A stretch of 17,725 nt of DNA from Minisyncoccota bacterium. Lineage in GTDB: Bacteria > Patescibacteriota > Minisyncoccia > Phycocordibacterales > CAIJYI01. Under the pieces are notes generated by a model that made no database searches, had not been told where the DNA came from, and saw nothing but the letters and a program-made list of their open reading frames with translations. The stretch covers positions 1 through 17,725 of the forward strand of contig JALNYN010000024.1 of assembly GCA_023229825.1 (NCBI GenBank). Reading direction: 5' to 3'. Shown here piece after piece: positions 6,605 to 13,416 of the stretch (positions are counted from its first letter, which is position 1; every line of letters begins with the position of its first letter). The position numbers and the translations under genes are program-made.

Positions 6605-7858
6605 ATGTTAGACACCGAAACGATAAAAAAGGATTTTCCGATTTTTTCAGGCAAGAACGGAAAAAACCCTGCTTCGCCAAGGCTACGCAGGGCGAGCAAG
6701 CTCGTATATCTGGATAATTCAGCGACATCGCAGACGCCGGCTTTTGTGGTGAATGCGGAAGTTGAATACTATAAAAAATATCGGGCGAATGTGGCTCGGG
6801 GGCTGTATCCGCTTTCGGTGAAGGCGACGGCCGCTTATGACGAAGCACGCGCGAAGGTGGCGAAATTTATCGGAGCAGGCACCCGTGAAGTTATTTTCAC
6901 GGCGAGCGCGACTGCGTCTTCAAATATGCTGGCGTATGCGCTGGAAAATTCCGGTTTTTTCCGCGAGGGCGATGAGATCGTTACGACGATCATGGAGCAC
7001 CACTCGATGCTTGTTCCTTTGCAAGAATTGGCGAAGCGGAAAAAATTGAAACTGAAAATTATTTCAATGACGCCGGAGCGAGAACTTGATTATTCGGAAG
7101 CGGAAAAACTCATCACCAAAAAAACCAAGCTTGTTGCTTTCACCGCCGTATCGAACGTGACCGGAACGATCAATGATATGAAGCGGCTGGTTCTGCTGGC
7201 GAAAAAAGTTGGCGCCTATTCCGCGATCGATGCGACGCAGGCCGTTGGACATATGCCGGTTGATGTCAAAGCGATCGATTGCGATTTTCTGTTTTTCTCC
7301 GGACATAAAATGTGCGGACCGACGGGGATAGGCGCGCTCTATGGAAAGAAAGAACTGTTGGAAAAACTGCATCCCGGCTTTTTTGGCGGCGGCATGGTGG
7401 AGGAAGTGATCGGCAATGATACATTTTTTGCGACTTCGCCGTCAAAATTTGAAGCGGGAACGCCCAATATCGCGGGCGCGATCGGGTTCGGTGCGGCGTG
7501 TGATTACCTCGACAATATCGGCATGGCGAAGATCGAAAAGCACATCCGTGAAATTACAAGGTACGCCCTTGTAAAAATGGCAAAAATACAAGGACTAACC
7601 TTGTATTCAGAATTGAATGCGGAGAAAAATGCGGGCGTTATTTCTTTTCTTGTTCATGGCGCGCATCCGCATGACACGAGTGAAATATTGGCTAGACACG
7701 GCATTGCAACGAGAGCAGGACATCACTGCGCACAGCCGCTCGTAAAGGCGATGGGAGAGTACGCCGTGACGCGGGCGAGTTTCTATTTGTATAATTCAAA
7801 GGAAGATGTCGATGAATTGATAAAAGGGATCGGAGAAGTGAAGAAAGTATTTAATTAA
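6605..7858 (+). CDS. sufS: SufS, group II cysteine desulfurase
   Basis: A 417-aa PLP enzyme that takes sulfur from L-cysteine (giving alanine) and passes it as persulfide to Fe-S assembly. Visible sites are LVYLDNSATSQ (33-43), EHHS (131-134, PLP-stacking His), DATQAVGH (209-216, PLP Asp), FFSGHKMCGPTG (230-241, Schiff-base K235), GTPNIAGAIG (285-294) and RAGHHCAQP (370-378, catalytic C375 on the mobile loop), with R389 in AVTRAS binding the substrate carboxylate. The spacing and the RAGHHC motif mark group II (SufS/CsdA), not IscS/NifS. Residues about 21-31 (NPASPRLRRAS) are an extra segment between the usual FPIF..G and LVYLDN motifs, encoded by a palindromic element. Group II enzymes usually need SufE or SufU; neither is seen here. 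The start has no SD and is probably leaderless. Confidence 0.96.
   Translation: MLDTETIKKDFPIFSGKNGKNPASPRLRRASKLVYLDNSATSQTPAFVVNAEVEYYKKYRANVARGLYPLSVKATAAYDEARAKVAKFIGAGTREVIFTASATASSNMLAYALENSGFFREGDEIVTTIMEHHSMLVPLQELAKRKKLKLKIISMTPERELDYSEAEKLITKKTKLVAFTAVSNVTGTINDMKRLVLLAKKVGAYSAIDATQAVGHMPVDVKAIDCDFLFFSGHKMCGPTGIGALYGKKELLEKLHPGFFGGGMVEEVIGNDTFFATSPSKFEAGTPNIAGAIGFGAACDYLDNIGMAKIEKHIREITRYALVKMAKIQGLTLYSELNAEKNAGVISFLVHGAHPHDTSEILARHGIATRAGHHCAQPLVKAMGEYAVTRASFYLYNSKEDVDELIKGIGEVKKVFN
6667..6704. repeat. palindromic element inserted in frame near the sufS 5' end
   Basis: CCCTGC (6667-6672) pairs with GCAGGG (6687-6692), with TTCGCCAAGGCTAC as the loop. Directly after it, CGAGC (6693-6697) pairs with GCTCG (6700-6704). 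It encodes the extra residues about 21-33 of SufS. It resembles a 'TTCGCCAAGGCTACG' palindrome I have seen repeatedly in CPR genomes (memory, not searched). Confidence 0.65.
7554..7607. repeat. two similar hairpins inside the sufS coding sequence
   Basis: TTACAAGG (7554-7561) pairs with CCTTGTAA (7567-7574). AATACAAGG (7585-7593) pairs with CCTTGTATT (7599-7607). Both have 5-nt loops and share the TACAAGG/CCTTGTA stem. They encode residues about 317-334 of SufS without an obvious length change in the protein. Confidence 0.6.
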
Positions 7859-7982
7859 TTTTCAATTTCCAATTTTCAATAAATTTTCAAAACGCAATTT
7901 TCAAACCCGACGGTGTCGTTAGTGTTTGAAAATTAAAAATTGAAACATTTGTAAATTGATTGAAAATTGAAAATTGAAAATT
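7857..7982. repeat. large AT-rich inverted repeat between sufS and the thioredoxin-CcdA gene
   Basis: The left arm 7857-7880 matches the reverse complement of 7959-7982 at 23 of 24 bases; both are built of ATTTTCAA units. Nested inside are a perfect 11-bp pair (AATTTTCAAAC 7896-7906 with GTTTGAAAATT 7924-7934) and, at the tip, CGAC/GTCG around GGT (7908-7918). The whole 126 nt can fold as a cruciform or long hairpin. It follows the sufS stop with no gap, holds no gene, and may act as a transcription barrier. Confidence 0.85.
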
Positions 7983-8024
7983 CTTGTAAAATTATTCTTA
8001 TTAACCAAGCGTACCAATAATCAC

Positions 8025-9410
8025 ATGTCCTCAAAAAAGAAAAACGAACTGAAAAATGTACCAAACGCTGAAGCAAAAAATATGAAAATAAAGAACCTTC
8101 CCGATTTATACAAGTTTTCCGTCCTCGCCGGCATATTTATTTGTTCGTGGATTTTCGGTTTTCTTTTCTCCGGCGCATTACCGCTTTCAGTCGCCGACAC
8201 GAGGGCGGTTGCGGCCGTATCGCTTTATGCGGCGTCGGGAACAGTAGATGAAGAAAGAACGGAAAGTTCCGCAAATATATATTTCTTTGGAAGGGAAGAC
8301 TGCTCATTTTGCAAAGCTGAAAAGAAATTTCTTGATCCGTATATCGCCGCAAATCCCGGAGTGGTGCTGACCTATTACGATATCGTAAAGGATCCAAAGG
8401 CGAAAGAGCTTTTTGTGAAGATCGCGGCGGCAAATGATCTTCCTCAGGTTACGCCGCTCACGCTCGTCGGCGGACAAGTGATACAGGGTTACGGAGGCGA
8501 AGAAACGACCGGAAAAGAAATAATCGCCGCAGTAGCAGCCGCAAAAGACGGAAAGAACGCGCCGCTTGCCTCGTACGAAACAAAAGGATCGGTCTCTAAA
8601 TCGGGCTCCGGCTGCGACGCCAGCGGGGAAGAGTGCGGGATCGAGGGTCCGGGAAAGCCTAATCTCGTTTTTAATGTTCCGTTTTTTGGGCAAGCGGACC
8701 TGAAGGATCTTTCGCTCTTCTCGCTTTCTGCCATGCTCGGTTTTATCGACGGTTTTAATCCGTGCGCTTTGTGGGTTCTCATCACTTTTCTTATTGCGCT
8801 CATGCAGATTGGGAGCCGAAAGAAAATGTTCTACGTCGCCGGACTTTTTCTTCTCGCCGAAGCTATCATGTATTACGCCATTTTGACGGCGTGGTATAAG
8901 ACCTGGGATTTCGTCGGTCTTGATCAGGTTGTTACACCGCTTGTCGGGCTGCTTTCTCTGGGGAGCGGGATATTCTTTGTTTATCGCTGGAAAAAAGCCA
9001 AAGACACCGTCACCTGCGATGTAACCGATATTGATCATCAGGAAAAGATCAGCAGTAAGATTCAGGCGCTCGCCTCGGCTCCGCTCACTATCGCCACCGC
9101 GTTCGGCATCGTTGGAATTGCGCTTTCCGTCAATGTGATAGAGTTTGCCTGTTCGATCGGGATCCCCCAGGTGTTCACAAAAACGCTGGAGTTGAATCAG
9201 CCGTCATTCTGGCAATATCAAGGCTACTTGCTGATCTACATGCTCGGATATATGGTGGATGACATCGTCGTGTTCGGTTTCGCGCTCTATGGGATCAACA
9301 AGATCCATGAAAGCGAGAAATACTCGAAGCTTTCTCTGCTGATCGGCGGTATTCTTATGCTTATCTTGGGAACGCTGCTTACATTTTTTCCGAATTTGCT
9401 CGTGTTCTAA
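8025..9410 (+). CDS. thioredoxin-like domain fused to a CcdA/DsbD-type membrane protein
   Basis: A 461-aa protein from the ATG at 8025. A TTG 51 nt upstream is in frame but lies in the inverted repeat, so I reject it. After a basic N-terminus there is a signal anchor at about 31-54. A thioredoxin fold spans about 82-172 with active-site C93-S-F-C96 and a cis-Pro loop (VTPLT, P144). Then comes a linker with C197 and C204, and about six membrane helices (about 229-458) with C247 in GFIDGFNPCALW and C376 in EFACSIGIPQ. These two cysteines in helices 1 and 4 are the electron-carrying pair of the CcdA/DsbD transmembrane domain. The known role is to move electrons from cytoplasmic thioredoxin across the membrane; here the acceptor seems to be built in on the outer side. 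It lies after sufS and ends in a strong terminator. No c-type cytochrome gene is near, so a disulfide-reducing or thiol-redox role is likelier. Confidence 0.88.
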   Translation: MSSKKKNELKNVPNAEAKNMKIKNLPDLYKFSVLAGIFICSWIFGFLFSGALPLSVADTRAVAAVSLYAASGTVDEERTESSANIYFFGREDCSFCKAEKKFLDPYIAANPGVVLTYYDIVKDPKAKELFVKIAAANDLPQVTPLTLVGGQVIQGYGGEETTGKEIIAAVAAAKDGKNAPLASYETKGSVSKSGSGCDASGEECGIEGPGKPNLVFNVPFFGQADLKDLSLFSLSAMLGFIDGFNPCALWVLITFLIALMQIGSRKKMFYVAGLFLLAEAIMYYAILTAWYKTWDFVGLDQVVTPLVGLLSLGSGIFFVYRWKKAKDTVTCDVTDIDHQEKISSKIQALASAPLTIATAFGIVGIALSVNVIEFACSIGIPQVFTKTLELNQPSFWQYQGYLLIYMLGYMVDDIVVFGFALYGINKIHESEKYSKLSLLIGGILMLILGTLLTFFPNLLVF

Positions 9411-9415
9411 AAATG

Positions 9416-9448
9416 AAAAGCTTCCGACCGAAGTCAGAAGCTTTTTTT
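9416..9448. terminator. bidirectional hairpin terminator
   Basis: AAAAGCTTC (9416-9424) pairs with GAAGCTTTT (9437-9445), with an inner GAC/GTC stem and CGAA loop. A T7 run (9442-9448) follows on the plus strand, and TTTTCATTTTT follows on the minus strand. It separates the convergent thioredoxin-CcdA gene and TonB-like gene. Confidence 0.92.
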
Positions 9449-9458
9449 ATATCTTTCT

Positions 9459-10169
9459 CTAGTTGCTGTTTTGTGCAAAATGGATCGGAATGGCGATCTT
9501 GATCGTTCCGGCGCCAAGCGCTTCAGGGAAAGGATCAAACGGGGACGCTTCGGCGATTATTTGAAACGCGGCATTTTCGAGATCAGACGACTCGAAAGAG
9601 TCCGCACTTTTTTCAACTACTTTCCCGTCTCCGCTGATCGTCAGATGGAGAATAACCGTACCGTCCTCGCTCGCGCGGTTTGATCGGTTTCCGGTTTTTG
9701 CGATCTTCTGACGGCATCGGTCGACATACGATCGATAAATATGCGATACAGAAGTGCTTGAAGCGTGGACCGGATCGATCTCTTGATGGGGAAACGCGAT
9801 GTTTTCCGCAAGCGACCGGATATCGTTTTGCAGGTTCTCACGGCTTATGTGAGCGGCGCGCACCGCAGGTACGGCGAGTTTAAACTTATTTTTAGGGGAA
9901 GTTAAAACGGGCCGGTTTACAGGCGGAATTTCTTGTGTGAGCGAGGACGTCTTTTCTTCAGAAAACGAATTCGACGAAAGTATTATTTTTTTTGGTTCTT
10001 CTACCAATCTTGCCTGAATGACAAAATTTTCCGGCGCTGCTATTTCGCGATGGATCGGAGAGAAAAAAATAAAGAACGAAAAAATAAGCGCATGAAAAGA
10101 GATCGACAAAACAAAAGACAAGCGAAATTGTTTTGCCGCGTTTTTTTCGGTTTTTTTAAAAAAACTCAT
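9459..10169 (-). CDS. TonB-like protein with C-terminal TonB domain
   Basis: A 236-aa protein. Residues 1-16 are basic, about 17-38 form one membrane anchor (LSFVLSISFHALIFSFFIFF), and about 40-140 form an extended, low-complexity, Pro/Ser-rich spacer. About 144-233 form the TonB C-terminal fold (YRSYVDRCRQKIAKTG, GTVILHLTISGDGKVVEKS, FQIIAEASPFDPFPEAL, IKIAIPIHF). In Gram-negative bacteria TonB powers outer-membrane transport with ExbB/ExbD. No ExbBD or TonB-dependent receptor is seen here, and CPR cells usually lack an outer membrane, so another structural or signalling role is likely. AGAGG (10174-10178) stands 4 nt before the ATG, a short spacing. Confidence 0.82.
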   Translation of the reverse strand: MSFFKKTEKNAAKQFRLSFVLSISFHALIFSFFIFFSPIHREIAAPENFVIQARLVEEPKKIILSSNSFSEEKTSSLTQEIPPVNRPVLTSPKNKFKLAVPAVRAAHISRENLQNDIRSLAENIAFPHQEIDPVHASSTSVSHIYRSYVDRCRQKIAKTGNRSNRASEDGTVILHLTISGDGKVVEKSADSFESSDLENAAFQIIAEASPFDPFPEALGAGTIKIAIPIHFAQNSN

Positions 10170-10225
10170 AGCCCCTCTGTTTTGGGAATGTTTGAATGAA
10201 TTGATGTTTTATATTGTCCTCGAGT

Positions 10226-10255
10226 AGAGTAACATACTAATATTTATATTGTCAA
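10226..10255 (-). promoter_or_regulatory. candidate promoter of the TonB-like gene
   Basis: Minus-strand TTGACA (10250-10255, consensus), 18-bp spacer, TACTCT (10226-10231). The leader would be about 50 nt. A second possible -10 (TATAAA) lies nearer the gene. Confidence 0.4.
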
Positions 10256-10260
10256 ACACA

Positions 10261-10286
10261 GAAAAGGAGGATCCTAGATCCTCCTT
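10261..10286 (-). terminator. hairpin terminator of the zinc-ribbon gene
   Basis: AAGGAGGATC (10264-10273) pairs perfectly with GATCCTCCTT (10277-10286) around CTA. A short TTTTC tail follows on the minus strand. It starts 13 nt after the stop at 10300. Note that the stem contains AGGAGG, which mimics an SD on the plus strand. Confidence 0.78.
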
Positions 10287-10299
10287 CTTTAACTATTTG

Positions 10300-10560
10300 C
10301 TATATGTATGCGTCCGGCGGTACATATTTTCGGTTTCTTTTATTTTCGTCTCTGAGCCTTGCTTGTGTGGCGATAGCTGCGATCAGATCATTCCATTCGA
10401 ATACATGATCGCATTTTCCGCATCTCGTGTCGTTCGGACCGACGGGCATTTTACATCCCTCACCCTTGCAAAAAATTCTGTCGAGGAACGGTTTTTTCTC
10501 GTGATAATTCGTGAGATCGACAAAGTTCGCGCTGCCTTTTCTTACTTTCTTATTTCCCAT
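10300..10560 (-). CDS. 86-aa zinc-ribbon protein
   Basis: The start is the ATG at 10560-10558, set by AGGAG (10567-10571) 6 nt upstream; a frame running to 10602 would overlap this SD and the -10 box. A basic N-terminus is followed by C31-x4-C36 and C47-x2-C50 (FCKGEGCKMPV, then TRCGKCDHVFEW), a four-cysteine zinc ribbon. A helical tail follows (NDLIAAIATQARLRDENKRNRKYV) with a Pro-rich end (PPDAYI). Function unknown; nucleic-acid or protein binding is possible. It is a single gene with its own promoter and terminator between the TonB-like gene and kbl. Confidence 0.78.
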   Translation of the reverse strand: MGNKKVRKGSANFVDLTNYHEKKPFLDRIFCKGEGCKMPVGPNDTRCGKCDHVFEWNDLIAAIATQARLRDENKRNRKYVPPDAYI

Positions 10561-10600
10561 TCTTGACTCCTTTTTTTGCGGTTGAAATGATTCTAGGCTC

Positions 10601-10629
10601 ATTGTGATGTATTATGGTGAATAAGTCAA
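10601..10629 (-). promoter_or_regulatory. promoter of the zinc-ribbon gene
   Basis: Minus-strand TTGACT (10624-10629), 17-bp spacer, CACAAT (10601-10606). This predicts a leader of about 35 nt with the SD near its 3' end. Confidence 0.5.
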
Positions 10630-10639
10630 ATATCGTTCT

Positions 10640-11851
10640 CTATTTCAAAACGTTGAGTTTTTTGCCTACTTTTATGAACGAAACAAGCGCTTTTTCAAGA
10701 TCTGTTTTTTCAAGACCCGCCGACATCTGCGTGCGGATCCTTGCCTGGCCTTGTGCGACGACGGGGTAGAAGAATCCGCGGACATACACGCCTTCTTCAA
10801 AAAGTTCGCGGGCAAAATCTTGGGCGAGTTTGGCGTCATAGAGCATGATGGGAATGATCGGAGTGTTTCCCGCCTTAACATCAAAACCGGCCGTGACGAG
10901 AGACTCTCTCCAGAATTTTGCCAGATCCGCCAGTTTGTCGCGGCGTTCAGTGCTCTCCGTGAGCGTCTCCAGCACTTTTTTTGTGGCGGTGACCACGGCG
11001 GGCATGAGAGCGTTTGAGAAAAGGTACGGGCGTCCGACCTGCCGAAGCATCGCGATCATTTCTTTTTTTCCGGAAATGCATCCGCCGGTCGCACCGCCAA
11101 GAGCTTTTCCAAATGTGGTGGTGATGATATCAACCTTGTCCATGACGTTAAAATATTCGTGCGTACCCCGGCCGGACTTTCCGATAAAACCGGTCGCATG
11201 GGAATCGTCGACAAACACCATCGCTTCGTATTTTTCCGCGAGAGCGGCGATCTCATCGAGTTTTGCCATGTCGCCGTCCATGGAAAAGATGCCGTCGGTG
11301 ACGATCATTTTGATCCGGGCGGAACTTTCCTTCAGCATTTTTTCAAGTTCCGCCATGTCGGAGTGAGGATAAATGGATCGCGAAACTTTTTTTGCGAGCC
11401 GCTCGCCGTCGATGATGGAGGCATGCACAAGCTGATCGGAAAAGATCGCATCTTCCTCGCCGAGCAATGCTTCAAACACCGCGCCGTTCGCATCAAAACA
11501 CGAGCCGAAGAGGATCGTGTCTTCCGTTCCCAAAAATTCTGACATTTTTCGCTCGAGATCGCGATGGATATCCTGCGTTCCGCAGATGAAACGGACCGAG
11601 CTCATGCCGTATCCTCGTGAATCTAACCCCTCGTGTGCGGCTTTTACAATATCGGGATGCGACGACAATCCCAAATAATTATTTGAGCAGAGGTTCAGAA
11701 CTTTTTTCTCCAGTGCCCCCTCGGGGAATTGCACGGTGATCCATGCTCCTTGCGGGGACGTGATGATATATTCATCTTTGTATAAACCGGCCGCTCGCTT
11801 TTCCGCAAGCGCATCTGCATACACTTTTTTTGCTTTTGGTGAGTAAGTCAT
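10640..11851 (-). CDS. kbl: 2-amino-3-ketobutyrate CoA ligase (glycine C-acetyltransferase)
   Basis: A 403-aa PLP enzyme of the alpha-oxoamine synthase family, close to E. coli Kbl in length. It interconverts 2-amino-3-oxobutanoate plus CoA and glycine plus acetyl-CoA, the second step of threonine breakdown. Visible motifs are NLCSNNYLGLSSHP (53-66), RGYGMSSVRFICGTQDIHRDLE (79-100), H143 in VHASIIDG, TDGIFSMDGDMA (185-196), D215 and H218 in DDSHATGF, the Schiff-base K249 in TTTFGKALGGA, and the substrate-carboxylate region ARIRTQMSA (370-378). The RFICGTQ..H signature favours Kbl over BioF. No threonine dehydrogenase (tdh) lies nearby. A 140-nt gap with a palindromic element separates it from cysS upstream; there is no SD and no clear promoter, so it may be read through from corA-cysS. 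Confidence 0.93.
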   Translation of the reverse strand: MTYSPKAKKVYADALAEKRAAGLYKDEYIITSPQGAWITVQFPEGALEKKVLNLCSNNYLGLSSHPDIVKAAHEGLDSRGYGMSSVRFICGTQDIHRDLERKMSEFLGTEDTILFGSCFDANGAVFEALLGEEDAIFSDQLVHASIIDGERLAKKVSRSIYPHSDMAELEKMLKESSARIKMIVTDGIFSMDGDMAKLDEIAALAEKYEAMVFVDDSHATGFIGKSGRGTHEYFNVMDKVDIITTTFGKALGGATGGCISGKKEMIAMLRQVGRPYLFSNALMPAVVTATKKVLETLTESTERRDKLADLAKFWRESLVTAGFDVKAGNTPIIPIMLYDAKLAQDFARELFEEGVYVRGFFYPVVAQGQARIRTQMSAGLEKTDLEKALVSFIKVGKKLNVLK

Positions 11852-11868
11852 ATATTTATTAGAGTTCC

Positions 11869-11982
11869 TTCAAAAGTCATTTATCTGTATTTTGTCATTC
11901 TGAAATTGATTCAGAATCCACATCCGTCGGTATAACGTGGATCCCGGGTCGCTGCCCGGGATGACGACAGGCGACTTTTGAA
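11869..11982. repeat. cloverleaf-like palindromic element with outer inverted repeats
   Basis: The core is 11894-11965. The outer pair is GTCA (11894-11897) with TGAC (11962-11965). Arm 1 is TTCTGAA (11898-11904) with TTCAGAA (11910-11916). Arm 2 is TCCAC (11917-11921) with GTGGA (11937-11941). Arm 3 is TCCCGGG (11942-11948) with CCCGGGA (11955-11961). The arms abut with no unpaired bases, forming a four-way junction. A further pair, TTCAAAAGTC (11869-11878) with GACTTTTGAA (11973-11982), flanks it. No tRNA features are present. It lies between cysS and kbl and may weaken or stop transcription. Confidence 0.8.
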
Positions 11983-11991
11983 AGAGGTCTA

Positions 11992-13416
11992 TTATAATTT
12001 GCTTATGCTTGGTCCCTCGCTTCCGTCGACTAATTTATATCCCATCTTTGTTATTTCGTCTCGGATCTCATCGCTGCGTTTCCAGTTTTTCTCTGCGCGT
12101 GCAAGTTTACGATCGTCCAACAGTTTTTTTATCGCTTCTGGAATTTCTTGTTCGGTCAGGTTCGATTCAATTTTTATTCCGTGCTCGGCGAGTTTTTCTT
12201 TACTCCAGCCAAAACCAAGACCGAGGACTTTTTCGTATTCAAGGAATGTTGCGTGTTTTTCCGCTGGTGAAATGGACTCATCTTTCACAAGGTCCCAGAG
12301 CGAGGCGATCGCGCCCGAAGTTTCGAGGTCGTCGTTTAGAAAGGAACGCAATTTTTCCAGATATTCGCCATTCGGCGCACTCGCAGAGGCTTCGTAAGTT
12401 AGGAAAGTCTGATGAAGTTTTAAAAGTGCGGTTTGAGCGCCTTCAACGGCCTCCCAGGTGAAATTTATCGTCTTTCGGTAATGTGCGGTCAGGAGCCAGT
12501 AGCGATACGCGAGCGGAGAAATTCCTTTTTCTTCAAGCGTTGCCATGCGAACAAAATTATCCGCGGATTTTGCCATTTTTCCTCCCTCGATATTGACGAA
12601 CCCGGAATGCATCCAATAGTTCACAAATTTCTTTCCTGTGGCGCATTCGGCTTGGGCGATCTCATTCGTGTGGTGAATAGGGATATGATCAATTCCTCCG
12701 GTGTGGATGTCGAATGTTTCGCCGAGATATTTCATCGACATGGCGGAACACTCAATGTGCCAGCCCGGAAAGCCGATACCCCAAGGCGATTCCCATTCCT
12801 GCTGGCGTTTTTCATCCGGCTTGGAGAATTTCCACAGCGCAAAATCGGTACGATGTTTTTTTTCTTCGTTGGCTTCCACTCGCGCTCCTTCTTGTAACCC
12901 GGCAATATCAAGCCGTGCGAGTTTGCCATAGCCGGGAAATTTCGCCGTATCAAAATATATACCGTCGCTTGTACGATATGTGAAGTCCTTTTCTTCCAAT
13001 TTTTGGATGAGCGCGATCTGTTCGGGAATGTGTTCGGTGGCTTTCGTGTATCTCGCCGCCGGTTCAATGTTCAATTTGGCAAGATCCTGATAAAAAGAGT
13101 CGGTATAAAACTTCGCAATGTCCTGCGCCGTTTTTCCTTCCCGCGCCGCGCCTTTTTCCATTTTGTCTTCACCCTCATCTTCGTCGGAAACGAGGTGCCC
13201 GACATCGGTGATATTTACGATCTGAGTCACCAGAAGGCCGTTATATTCCAGCGTCTTTCGCAATATATCCGCAAAAACGTACGCGCGGAGATTGCCGATA
13301 TGCGCATAATGATATACCGTCGGTCCGCAATTATACATGCCAACCGCCCCTTCATGGAGCGGCTTGAATTCGTCTTTTTCGCGCGTGAGCGTATTGTAAA
13401 ATTTTATTACAGCCAT
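11992..13416 (-). CDS. cysS: cysteinyl-tRNA synthetase
   Basis: A 474-aa class I aminoacyl-tRNA synthetase that charges tRNA-Cys in the cytoplasm; full length for the family. HIGH-type motif HIGN at 39-42 in YHYAHIGNLRAY. Zinc ligands C30 (YNCGPTVY), C223 (GWHIECSAMS), H248 and E252 (PIHHTNEIAQ). The KMSKS-type motif is KMAKS at 280-284 in EGGKMAKSADN. The C-terminal helical anticodon-binding part ends with DDRKLARAEKNWKRSDEIRDEITKMGYKLVDG, typical of CysS. The ATG overlaps the last 10 nt of corA (13407-13416), so translation is probably coupled; there is no SD. Confidence 0.98.
   Translation of the reverse strand: MAVIKFYNTLTREKDEFKPLHEGAVGMYNCGPTVYHYAHIGNLRAYVFADILRKTLEYNGLLVTQIVNITDVGHLVSDEDEGEDKMEKGAAREGKTAQDIAKFYTDSFYQDLAKLNIEPAARYTKATEHIPEQIALIQKLEEKDFTYRTSDGIYFDTAKFPGYGKLARLDIAGLQEGARVEANEEKKHRTDFALWKFSKPDEKRQQEWESPWGIGFPGWHIECSAMSMKYLGETFDIHTGGIDHIPIHHTNEIAQAECATGKKFVNYWMHSGFVNIEGGKMAKSADNFVRMATLEEKGISPLAYRYWLLTAHYRKTINFTWEAVEGAQTALLKLHQTFLTYEASASAPNGEYLEKLRSFLNDDLETSGAIASLWDLVKDESISPAEKHATFLEYEKVLGLGFGWSKEKLAEHGIKIESNLTEQEIPEAIKKLLDDRKLARAEKNWKRSDEIRDEITKMGYKLVDGSEGPSISKL

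Noticed and set aside
7857..7982. CRISPR array suggested by the repeated ATTTTCAA units
   Set aside because: Units are short, adjacent and inverted, with no spacers of constant length and no cas genes.
7974..8024. TTG start for the thioredoxin-CcdA gene
   Set aside because: It lies inside the right arm of the inverted repeat; the ATG at 8025 starts a normal basic N-terminus.
8304..9038. 244-codon minus-strand frame opposite the thioredoxin-CcdA gene
   Set aside because: Shadow of a well-supported gene; very basic, with no recognisable domain.
10261..10286. SD for a plus-strand gene (AGGAGG at 10265-10270)
   Set aside because: It is one arm of a perfect terminator hairpin, and no sensible plus-strand frame follows.
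11894..11965. tRNA gene suggested by the cloverleaf shape
   Set aside because: Arm lengths are wrong, and there is no T-loop sequence and no acceptor stem of 7 bp. It is a palindromic repeat.
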